From assembly GCF_002831685.1 (NCBI RefSeq), contig NZ_CP025119.1:2876501-2940500 (forward strand): a stretch of DNA of 64,000 nucleotides, in the 5' to 3' direction. Position numbers and translations under genes: made by a program. The notes below the pieces were generated by a model that saw only the letters and a list, made by a program, of their open reading frames with translations, did not search any database and was not told where the DNA came from. Position 1 is the first letter of the stretch. Every line of letters starts with the position of its first letter. Source of the stretch: Polaribacter sp. ALD11 (GTDB lineage: Bacteria; Bacteroidota; Bacteroidia; Flavobacteriales; Flavobacteriaceae). Below are positions 55,738 to 62,831 of this stretch, piece after piece.

Positions 55738-55800
55738 GTGAAAGTTGAGGGAAAGTTGCTACGAATGCTATTTGTTTCTTAAATAGAGTTTTCTAAAATA

Positions 55801-55898
55801 TGCAAATAGTTTTAGCCCTGATTGAACGGTTTGTTTGAGCTCTTTTTTATTCCTTTTTAGGATAAAAAAAGCGAGTAGTGAAAGCAGGAAATAGCTTC
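55801..55898 (-). repeat. Dispersed structured repeat, family A, copy 3
   Basis: Inverted orientation relative to copies 1 and 2. Read on the minus strand it begins GAAGCTATTTCCTGCTTTC and continues through the AT-rich hairpin, AGCTCAAACAAACCG and ATCAGGGCT to ATTTGCA. It is nearly identical to copy 2, with a few substitutions (GCCCTATCAGGG there is GTTCAATCAGGG here). It lies just past the rpoD terminator. Confidence 0.75.
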
Positions 55899-55906
55899 AA
55901 ATAAAA

Positions 55907-55935
55907 AAAACTCCCGAAAAGAATTCGAGAGTTTT
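55907..55935 (-). terminator. Terminator after rpoD
   Basis: Inverted repeat AAAACTCCCGAA / TTCGAGAGTTTT with small imperfections and an adjacent T run on the minus strand, about 22 bases beyond the rpoD stop. Confidence 0.8.
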
Positions 55936-55957
55936 AGTTTTTTATTTTTGATAATGA

Positions 55958-56821
55958 TTATCCAAGATAAGTCATTAAAATTTTAGATCTAGAAGTATGT
56001 TTTAATCTTCTAATTGCTTTTTCTTTAATTTGACGTACACGCTCACGAGTTAAATCGAACGTTTCGCCAATTTCTTCTAAAGTCATTGGTTGGTGTTCAC
56101 CTAAACCAAAATATAATTTTACAACATCTGCCTCACGTGGGGTTAATGTTTCTAAAGCTCTATTAATTTCTATTCTTAGAGATTCATGTAATAATTTTCT
56201 ATCAGGATTTGGAGATTCTCCAGAGTTTAATACATCATATAAATTAGAATCTTCCCCTTCAATTAAAGGCGCATCCATAGATACGTGACGACCAGAATTC
56301 TTCATAGATTCTTTTACGTCATTAACAGTCATGTCTAGTTTCTTAGCAATTTCTTCAGCACTTGGTGGGCGCTCATTTTCTTGCTCTAAGAAAGCGTACA
56401 TTTTGTTAATTTTATTGATAGAGCCAATTTTATTTAACGGTAAACGTACAATTCTAGATTGTTCTGCTAATGCTTGTAATATCGATTGACGAATCCACCA
56501 AACGGCATAAGATATAAATTTAAACCCTCTAGTTTCATCAAAACGTTTTGCTGCTTTAATTAAACCTAAATTTCCTTCGTTTATTAAATCTGGTAAAGTT
56601 AATCCTTGATTTTGGTATTGTTTCGCTACAGATACAACAAATCTTAAATTGGCTTTGGTTAATTTCTCTAAAGCTCTTTGATCACCTGCTTTAATAAGCT
56701 GCGCTAATTCTACTTCTTCATCAGCAGTAATTAAATCTACTTTTCCAATCTCTTGTAAATACTTGTCTAACGATGCGGTTTCTCTATTAGTAACCTGCTT
56801 GGTAATTTTAAGTTGTCTCAT
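55958..56821 (-). CDS. rpoD: Primary RNA polymerase sigma factor (Bacteroidota RpoD)
   Basis: A 287-residue sigma-70 factor, the short form typical of Bacteroidota, which lacks region 1.1. Visible parts are region 1.2 ([20 protein letters not shown]), region 2 ([40 protein letters not shown]), region 3 ([15 protein letters not shown]) and region 4 ([32 protein letters not shown]). This factor should read the -33 TTTG / -7 TAnnTTTG promoters seen in the window. Its 5' region holds two hairpins. Confidence 0.97.
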   Translation of the reverse strand: MRQLKITKQVTNRETASLDKYLQEIGKVDLITADEEVELAQLIKAGDQRALEKLTKANLRFVVSVAKQYQNQGLTLPDLINEGNLGLIKAAKRFDETRGFKFISYAVWWIRQSILQALAEQSRIVRLPLNKIGSINKINKMYAFLEQENERPPSAEEIAKKLDMTVNDVKESMKNSGRHVSMDAPLIEGEDSNLYDVLNSGESPNPDRKLLHESLRIEINRALETLTPREADVVKLYFGLGEHQPMTLEEIGETFDLTRERVRQIKEKAIRRLKHTSRSKILMTYLG

Positions 56822-56861
56822 TTAAATTCTCTGTGACGTTTTAAGGATTAATACTCTTGCT

Positions 56862-56932
56862 ACATCTACTTATACGTAAGAGATGTAATTTATGTTACAA
56901 AAAAACTATCTTTTTTTTAAAAAGATAGTTTT
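56862..56932. promoter_or_regulatory. Two hairpins in the rpoD / ECF sigma intergenic region
   Basis: Hairpin one (56862-56886) is ACATCT-a-CTTA / TAAG-AGATGT around TACG. Hairpin two (56902-56932) is AAAACTATCTTTTT / AAAAAGATAGTTTT, followed on the minus strand by a T run (56901-56895). Both lie 41-111 bases upstream of rpoD on its strand. They could be a leader structure for rpoD or a terminator for antisense transcription. Confidence 0.5.
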
Positions 56933-57023
56933 CGACCATTCACCGAGAAAAAAATACGTTTTAACTTTTTTAAATTTTTAAGTGTGACCTATTTATTTAT
57001 TTAGTGTCATAAATACAACCAAA

Positions 57024-57590
57024 GTGAATACAATAGTAGAAAAAATTACCGATGAAGATTTAGTTTTTGAAATAGTTAGAACTAATAATACAGAATTATT
57101 TGCAACCTTATATGATCGTTTTTCTACAGTTGTCTACAATAAGTGTTACAGTTTTTCTAAAAGCAAAGAAGAAGCCGAAGATTTAGTACACGATGTTTTT
57201 GTTAGATTATTTGTTAAACTAAAAACATTTAAAGGAACCTCTAAGTTTTCTACATGGTTATATTCGTTTACATATAATTTTTGTGTGAATTATGTACAAA
57301 GAAATAGTTACAAAAAGAAAGAAAAAGTAACTGTTGTAACAGATCAAATTAAAGAGAATGACTCTTTTGAGGAAGTTGAAGAGGCAAATTTATTAGAATT
57401 AAAATCTAAAAAATTAGCAAAGGTGTTAACTTTAATAGATCCTTCAGAGAAAATGATTTTATTAATGAAATACCAAGAAGAAATGAGTATTAAAGAAATA
57501 AAAGAAATTTTGAATATTGGTGAGAGTGCTGTTAAAATGAGAATAAAAAGAGCAAAAGCAAAAGTTATTAAATTGTACGAAGAGTTATAA
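57024..57590 (+). CDS. ECF-type RNA polymerase sigma factor
   Basis: A 188-residue sigma-70-family factor with only regions 2 and 4. Region 2 has FATLYDRFSTVVYNKCYSFS, EEAEDLVHDVFVRLFVKL and FKGTSKFSTWLYSFTYNFC. Region 4 has LIDPSEKMILLMKYQEEMSI and ILNIGESAVKMRIKRAKAKV. The start is GTG at 57024; no ATG lies nearby in frame. It is followed 3 bases later by a 55-codon gene that may regulate it. A classical membrane anti-sigma factor is not adjacent. Confidence 0.92.
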   Translation: MNTIVEKITDEDLVFEIVRTNNTELFATLYDRFSTVVYNKCYSFSKSKEEAEDLVHDVFVRLFVKLKTFKGTSKFSTWLYSFTYNFCVNYVQRNSYKKKEKVTVVTDQIKENDSFEEVEEANLLELKSKKLAKVLTLIDPSEKMILLMKYQEEMSIKEIKEILNIGESAVKMRIKRAKAKVIKLYEEL

Positions 57591-57593
57591 AAA

Positions 57594-57761
57594 ATGAGTA
57601 ACCCCTTTAAAAAAATGCTACCAAAGCACAAGGTTTCACCAACTGTAAAACAAAAGGTGCTTTTAGATGCTAAAATGATAAAACACACTATTGAGGTTGC
57701 AGATCTTTATGTTTTAAAATTCCCTAAAACACTTACTAATTTCTTTATTAATTCTAAATAA
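57594..57761 (+). CDS. Small 55-residue protein downstream of the ECF sigma factor
   Basis: An ATG three bases after the ECF sigma stop opens a 56-codon frame beginning MSNPFKKMLPKHKVSPTVKQ and ending TNFFINSK. It contains VADLYVLKFPKTLTNFF. The tight spacing, the same strand and a protein-like composition argue that it is real and translationally coupled. The sequence has no membrane segment or signal peptide. By position it may be a cytoplasmic modulator of the ECF factor; this is inference. I recall similar short proteins after ECF genes in related flavobacteria but could not search. Confidence 0.65.
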   Translation: MSNPFKKMLPKHKVSPTVKQKVLLDAKMIKHTIEVADLYVLKFPKTLTNFFINSK

Positions 57762-58148
57762 TAGTGCAATTTTAATAAAACAAAGGTGTGTTAAAGTTAA
57801 GGTCATATACGATTTAGAATTGCATATTTAAGACCATTCATTCTTTTTGTTTTCAAATACTTCTGCTTTTAAGATGTCTATTTTATCAGAAAAGAAATAC
57901 ATGTAGTTAAACTGTGCCACGAAAAATAACATCCTTTGTTTTTTAATTCACTTTCGAAGTGACTTCTCCTATCGTAATCTGTTTGTAAACTAGTAGAACC
58001 AACAAAACCACCAATGGCATGAGTGTAATGTTGGGCCTTAATTTCTAGAATAAAACAATTACAAAAAATAATTGTTAAAGGGCTTTCTCGATTTAGGTGG
58101 TTAAAGTAAAAAACCAAATAAATATTAAAATATTTGGAAGCACGAAAT
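57762..58148. other. Intergenic region with doubtful minus-strand frames
   Basis: A 387-base spacer. A 79-codon minus-strand frame (57878-58117) reads THAIGGFVGSTSLQTDYDRR. An overlapping minus-strand frame reads FNYMYFFSDKIDILKAEVFE and ends near 57836. The frames look like pieces of one degraded sequence, possibly a GIY-YIG-like gene, but I could not establish homology. No promoter or terminator was recognised. Confidence 0.3.
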
Positions 58149-59771
58149 TTAATCAGATTTTTTAATAGTGAATGTATTTCCTTCTAAAAAGTAGTTTGCT
58201 CTAACCTTTAATTCTTCTTTGTAATAAATTATGGTTTCAGGCAATTTTTTAAGGAGGTAGTTACCTGTGTCCCATATTCTATTATTGTTATCGTCTACAA
58301 TTGCTCTTATAGTATATGTTTTTGGCTCTAATAAATTAAAAACAAGTGTTTCTGAAGTGTTAACATATTTTCGTTCAATAATTTCCTTATTTTCTTTACC
58401 AGATAACAAATCAATAATTATATTTTTAGAAGTTGTATTTATTACATTAAGAGTAATTCGTCCATAGTCTTCTAGTTCTACCGTTTTAAAATTGTAATTT
58501 ATAGAGTCATTTTTAATATTATAAATATCAGTAAAACCCCCAGGAAAAGCTTTTAAATTGTAATTTTCTTTCTGATTTTTATCAAAAAGGAAACCGATCT
58601 TATTTTCCTTTATTGAAATATAATTTGAGTATTTAACTCTTAAAGTGTCTTTATTTACAAAAATGATCTTGCTAGTGTCTATTTTTACAATTGGGTTGTT
58701 ACTCTTAATAAAAAAAGTATCTCTTAAATGTAAAGTTCCGCTTGTAGAAGGTGATAATTTTAGAGAATCTAACTTGTTTTTTCGGAATTTCACAGTCACT
58801 GTATCTAGAAAAATATCATTTGAAACAACAAAGTTTAAAGAATCTACAGCAATAGGAGTATACCAATAATTTAAAGTGTCTTTATCCATTTCAAACCTTG
58901 ATGCACTTTTAAAACTATCAGTAACTTTAGATAATAATTCAACTTTTAGGTTTTTTATCTCACCTTCATAACCAAACTGAATTTTACCTTTAGAGACTTC
59001 TTTTGCTCTATTAAAACGATACGGCTGAATTTCTTTAAATAGCTTAATTGGTTTTGTAATTACGCTATCTTTAGGTAGCGTAATTGTATCTGCATAAAAA
59101 CCAATTTTATCTACTTTTGGATTAAAAATATAGTCGCTAGAACGCTCCTCTAGTGCTAATAAAAGATACTTTCCTTCTTTTAAATTTGTGAATTCAAATT
59201 TAGTTGTGTCTAAAGCTGTAGTTACGTAATTTGGTTTTTTGTTGTAAATAATAGAATCTGTAAATGTACTGTCTATTCTATATAAGACGATGTTTGTTTT
59301 TTTAGGTTTTTTGTTAAAGAAAGCATCTATAACGGTACCAGAAGTTTTTAGAGAATCTATATAAGTTCCTGTAGAGAAAATATATTTAAAACCTTCTAAT
59401 TTGTTGCTCTCATTATTATCTTCAATGGCATTTCCGAAATTAAAAATATAGGTAGTATTTAATGCTAAGGTATCTAAAATTTTAATTTTTAAAAATTTAC
59501 TTGCAGTTCCTTGTGGTGTTACTAATAAAGGGTTTTTTAAAGGAGGGGAAACAACCAGTTGCTTGTTTAGGTCTTTTAATTTAATAAATTCATTAAATGT
59601 TAATTCGACCTCTTTACTTTTAAAATTAATGGTTTTATAAGGTGGTTTAGAAACCACAAATAAAGGAGCATCTTCATCTTTTGGGCCACCATCTGGTCTT
59701 CCCGTTTTTGCACAACTAAAAATAAATGCGATAGAAACTAATAAAAAAAGCGTTTTATAAAGGAATTTCAC
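58149..59771 (-). CDS. Lipoprotein with N-terminal Ig-like (Big_5) domain
   Basis: A 540-residue envelope lipoprotein. The signal sequence MKFLYKTLFLLVSIAFIFSC ends in a lipobox with the acylated Cys20, followed by AKTGRPDGGPKDEDAP. A bacterial Ig-like domain (about residues 38-135) has FNEFIKLKDLNKQLVVSPPL and LDTLALNTTYIFNFGNAIED. The pattern CAxxGxPxGGPKDxxPP followed by an SbsA-Ig-like domain is widespread in Bacteroidota and of unknown function. The rest is beta-rich with no recognised domain. The start is GTG. It lies 56 bases downstream of the ComF-like gene on the same strand. Confidence 0.85.
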   Translation of the reverse strand: MKFLYKTLFLLVSIAFIFSCAKTGRPDGGPKDEDAPLFVVSKPPYKTINFKSKEVELTFNEFIKLKDLNKQLVVSPPLKNPLLVTPQGTASKFLKIKILDTLALNTTYIFNFGNAIEDNNESNKLEGFKYIFSTGTYIDSLKTSGTVIDAFFNKKPKKTNIVLYRIDSTFTDSIIYNKKPNYVTTALDTTKFEFTNLKEGKYLLLALEERSSDYIFNPKVDKIGFYADTITLPKDSVITKPIKLFKEIQPYRFNRAKEVSKGKIQFGYEGEIKNLKVELLSKVTDSFKSASRFEMDKDTLNYWYTPIAVDSLNFVVSNDIFLDTVTVKFRKNKLDSLKLSPSTSGTLHLRDTFFIKSNNPIVKIDTSKIIFVNKDTLRVKYSNYISIKENKIGFLFDKNQKENYNLKAFPGGFTDIYNIKNDSINYNFKTVELEDYGRITLNVINTTSKNIIIDLLSGKENKEIIERKYVNTSETLVFNLLEPKTYTIRAIVDDNNNRIWDTGNYLLKKLPETIIYYKEELKVRANYFLEGNTFTIKKSD

Positions 59772-59827
59772 AAACAGTAAATTTTCTACAAATTAACAAT
59801 TTATTTTTCATATTAAAGTCACAAAGT

Positions 59828-60514
59828 TTATTCTGTATACGCCATTGTTAAAATACTAATTGTTATTCCAGAAGTTTTTAAAAGTTCCATTGCACAGGCT
59901 TCTAAAGTTGCGCCGGTTGTAATTACGTCATCAATAATTAAAACGTGTTTATTTTTAAATGTAGCTGTATTTGTTAAAAAGAATTTTGATTCCAAATCAT
60001 TAAATCTTTCAAAACGTGTCTTTAGCGTTTGTGTTTTTGTTGATGACTTTCTCACTAAAACTCCTTCAATAAAAGGAATATTTAAATGATTACTTAAACA
60101 TTTGCCAAATTTAGTAACCTGATTATAACCTCTAATTTTCTTTTTTTTAGAGTGAATTGGTACAGGAACAATATAATCAACTGTCGAAAACTCCTTGTTT
60201 TGATTGAGGATTTCTCCGAGCCAGTTGCCAAAGAAAACACCAACTTCTTCATTTCCTTTGTATTTTAACTCATGAATGAGATTCTTAGTGATGCTTTCCT
60301 TTCTGAAAAATAATAAAGAATAGGCTTTTTCTACCGTTACTCTTCCGAAGAAAATCTTTGAAAGTTTATTATCTGTATAGCTTTTAAAATTAGTCAAGGG
60401 CAAATCATGTCTACAAAATGTACAGATTACTTTTTCATTTTGTAATAATTGTTCATTACAATTCGCACAAATTTTAGGATAAAAAAGTTGGAAGAAATCT
60501 TTTAAATATTGCAT
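59828..60514 (-). CDS. ComF-family phosphoribosyltransferase-like protein
   Basis: A 228-residue protein. An N-terminal zinc ribbon (YPKICANCNEQL, VICTFCRHDL) precedes a type I phosphoribosyltransferase domain with the PRPP motif VLIIDDVITTGATLEACA. IVPVPIHSKKKKIRGYNQVT is the ComF signature. ComF proteins are linked to DNA uptake and recombination in competent bacteria, but their enzymatic role is uncertain. The ATG at 60514 is chosen because it starts at MQYLKDFFQLFYPKICANC. The frame extends to a TTG at 60571, which would overlap the divergent methyltransferase gene. Confidence 0.92.
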   Translation of the reverse strand: MQYLKDFFQLFYPKICANCNEQLLQNEKVICTFCRHDLPLTNFKSYTDNKLSKIFFGRVTVEKAYSLLFFRKESITKNLIHELKYKGNEEVGVFFGNWLGEILNQNKEFSTVDYIVPVPIHSKKKKIRGYNQVTKFGKCLSNHLNIPFIEGVLVRKSSTKTQTLKTRFERFNDLESKFFLTNTATFKNKHVLIIDDVITTGATLEACAMELLKTSGITISILTMAYTE

Positions 60515-60564
60515 CTTTACAAGGCGTTTTTTGAGAAAGATAAATAATAAACATAGAATTACAA

Positions 60565-61128
60565 TTGACAAGTAAAATAAATTTTTTTAAGGAAGCAGTA
60601 AAAAACCTAAAAATAGTAGGCACAGTAGTACCAAGTTCGCGTTTTTTGGCGAATAGAATGCTCAAAGAAATAGATTTTTCTAAAGTAAATGTTTTGGTTG
60701 AACTAGGGCCTGGTAATGGAGCAATTACAAAACATATTTTAAACAGGTTACCACCTAATGCAATCTTAATTTGTTTTGAAATTAATAATTGTTTTTACAA
60801 ACAATTATTAGAACTTAAGCATCCGCAATTAGTTGTAGTTAAGTCTTCTGCCGAAAAAATAAAGGAAGAACTAAGTTTGTTAGGTTTTGACAAAACAAAC
60901 CATATTGTATCTAGCTTGCCTTTAACAATTATTCCCGATAAAATTTCAAAAGAAATTTTAAATAGTTCATTTGATGTTTTAGAAAATGGGGGTACTTACA
61001 TCCAATTTCAATATAGTTTGTCTTATTTTAAAAAACTTAAAAAAGTTTTTAATACATTTATTACTTTAGATTTCGAACCATTAAACATACCTCCAGCCTT
61101 TGTTTATCGATGTAAAAAAGTCGATTAA
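60565..61128 (+). CDS. SAM-dependent methyltransferase (PmtA / rRNA dimethylase-like)
   Basis: A 187-residue class I methyltransferase. Motif I is LVELGPGNGAITKHIL with the GxGxG-like loop, and FEINN supplies the acidic SAM-binding residue. HIVSSLPLTIIP is in the position of the NxPY/SSLP motif. The N terminus (FFKEAVKNLKIVGTVVPSSR) resembles phospholipid N-methyltransferases of the PmtA type, where membrane lipids are the substrate. The start is uncertain: the only plausible in-frame start is a TTG at 60565, 50 bases from the divergent comF-like ATG. Confidence 0.82.
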   Translation: MTSKINFFKEAVKNLKIVGTVVPSSRFLANRMLKEIDFSKVNVLVELGPGNGAITKHILNRLPPNAILICFEINNCFYKQLLELKHPQLVVVKSSAEKIKEELSLLGFDKTNHIVSSLPLTIIPDKISKEILNSSFDVLENGGTYIQFQYSLSYFKKLKKVFNTFITLDFEPLNIPPAFVYRCKKVD

Positions 61129-61135
61129 CTTTTTC

Positions 61136-61165
61136 TTGAAAAATCTTTACAAACGTTTATCTTTG
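61136..61165 (+). promoter_or_regulatory. Promoter of glyS
   Basis: TTG at 61136-61138 and TATCTTTG at 61158-61165, separated by 19 bases, match the Bacteroidota -33/-7 promoter. The glyS ATG lies 8 bases downstream, which predicts a very short leader. Confidence 0.75.
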
Positions 61166-61172
61166 TAGCATT

Positions 61173-62720
61173 ATGGCAAAACAAGAAGATCACTTTAAAA
61201 AAGTATTATCGCACGCAAAAGAATACGGTTATGTATTTCAATCATCTGAAATTTATGACGGTTTAAGCGCGGTGTACGATTACGCTCAAAACGGAGTTGA
61301 GTTAAAGAAAAATATTAGAGATTATTGGTGGAAAGCAATGGTGCAAATGCACGAAAACATTGTAGGTATTGATGCTTCAATTTTAATGCATCCAAAAACT
61401 TGGAAAGCTTCTGGGCATGTAGATGCTTTTAATGATCCTTTAATTGATAATAAAGATTCTAAAAAACGCTACAGAGCAGATGTTTTAATTGAAGACTACT
61501 GTGCTAAAATTGAAGGTAAAATAGAAAAAGAAGTTGCCAAAGCTGCAAAACGTTTCGGAGAATCTTTTGATAAAGAGGAATTTATCTCTACAAACGGAAG
61601 AGTTGTTGGCTATCAAGAAAAAATAAATACCATTCTTGCAAGAATGGGGAAATCTTTAGAAAATGAAGATTTAGCAGATGTAAAGTTGTTAATTGAAGAG
61701 CTAGAAATTGCAGATCCTTTAACAGGTTCTAGAAATTGGACAGATGTAAAGCAGTTCAATTTAATGTTTGGTACTAAATTAGGTGCTTCTGCAGAAACTG
61801 CAATGGATTTATACTTACGCCCAGAAACAGCACAAGGAATTTTTGTAAATTTCTTAAATGTACAGAAAACGGGTAGAATGAAAATTCCTTTCGGAATTGC
61901 ACAAACTGGTAAAGCATTTAGAAATGAAATTGTTGCAAGACAGTTTATTTTTAGAATGCGTGAGTTTGAACAAATGGAAATGCAATTTTTTGTAAAACCA
62001 GGAACGCAAAAAGAATGGTATGATCAATGGAAAGAAACGCGTTTAAAATGGCATTTATCTTTAGGAATGGGAGCAGAGAATTACCGTTTTCATGACCATG
62101 ATAAATTAGCGCATTACGCAGATGCAGCAGCAGATATTGAGTTTAAATTTCCATTCGGATTTAAAGAGTTAGAAGGAATTCATTCTCGTACAGATTTCGA
62201 TTTAAAGGCACACGAAGAGCACTCTGGTAAGAAGTTACAATATTTCGATCACGAAGAAAATAAGAGCTATACACCTTATGTCGTAGAAACTTCTATTGGT
62301 TTAGATAGAATGTTTTTAGCTGTTTTTTCTAATTCTTTACAAGAAGAAGAACTAGAAAACGGAACTACAAGAACGGTCTTAAAATTACCAGCTGTATTGG
62401 CACCATTTAAAGCGGCTATTTTTCCGTTAGTTAAAAAAGATGGTTTACCAGAAGTTGCTCGTAAAATTATGGACGATTTAAAATGGGATTTTAACGTTTT
62501 TTATGACGAAAAAGATGCCGTTGGTAAACGTTATAGAAGACAAGATGCTGCCGGAACTCCGTTTTGTATCACTGTAGATCATGAATCTTTAGAAGACAAT
62601 TCAGTTACCATTCGTCACAGAGATACTATGGAGCAAAAACGTGTAAAAATTTCTGATTTAAAAGAAATTATTAAAGCTGAAGTTGCTGTAAAAACTTGGC
62701 TACAGAAAATAGAAGCTTAA
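61173..62720 (+). CDS. glyS: Glycine--tRNA ligase (dimeric type)
   Basis: A 515-residue class II aminoacyl-tRNA synthetase that charges tRNA-Gly. It opens with DHFKKVLSHAKEYGYVFQSS and shows LYLRPETAQGIFVNF (motif 2 neighbourhood), GIAQTGKAFRNEI, MREFEQMEMQFF and VETSIGLDRMFLAVF (motif 3). The C-terminal anticodon-binding domain starts near LAPFKAAIFPLVK. The single-chain alpha2 type explains the absence of separate GlyQ and GlyS subunits. Confidence 0.97.
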   Translation: MAKQEDHFKKVLSHAKEYGYVFQSSEIYDGLSAVYDYAQNGVELKKNIRDYWWKAMVQMHENIVGIDASILMHPKTWKASGHVDAFNDPLIDNKDSKKRYRADVLIEDYCAKIEGKIEKEVAKAAKRFGESFDKEEFISTNGRVVGYQEKINTILARMGKSLENEDLADVKLLIEELEIADPLTGSRNWTDVKQFNLMFGTKLGASAETAMDLYLRPETAQGIFVNFLNVQKTGRMKIPFGIAQTGKAFRNEIVARQFIFRMREFEQMEMQFFVKPGTQKEWYDQWKETRLKWHLSLGMGAENYRFHDHDKLAHYADAAADIEFKFPFGFKELEGIHSRTDFDLKAHEEHSGKKLQYFDHEENKSYTPYVVETSIGLDRMFLAVFSNSLQEEELENGTTRTVLKLPAVLAPFKAAIFPLVKKDGLPEVARKIMDDLKWDFNVFYDEKDAVGKRYRRQDAAGTPFCITVDHESLEDNSVTIRHRDTMEQKRVKISDLKEIIKAEVAVKTWLQKIEA

Positions 62721-62790
62721 ATTTATATCATATCTAGGACTTTTAAAATCTTGTAGGTATGCTTAAAATATAGATTTTTGATAAAATAAG

Positions 62791-62829
62791 CAGACCTCAC
62801 AGATTTTAAAATCTGTGAGGTCTTTTTTT
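62791..62829. terminator. CCTCACAG hairpin after glyS
   Basis: Perfect inverted repeat AGACCTCACAGATTTT / AAAATCTGTGAGGTCT followed by a T run. It suits glyS, and A residues before it give a weaker tail for the convergent gene. It shares the CAGACCTCACAG arm with the hairpin at 1115-1151. Confidence 0.85.
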
Positions 62830-62831
62830 GA

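Larger units (their letters stand above)
55577..55957. other. Intergenic region between rpe and rpoD containing two repeats
   Basis: A 381-base spacer without a gene. It holds hairpin repeat B copy 2 (55694-55737), dispersed repeat A copy 3 (55801-55898) and the rpoD terminator (55907-55935). Confidence 0.7.

Noticed and set aside
60515..60571. TTG start of the ComF-like protein at 60571
   Set aside because: The extra N-terminal residues are hydrophobic and unlike the family, and would overlap the divergent gene. The ATG at 60514 fits.
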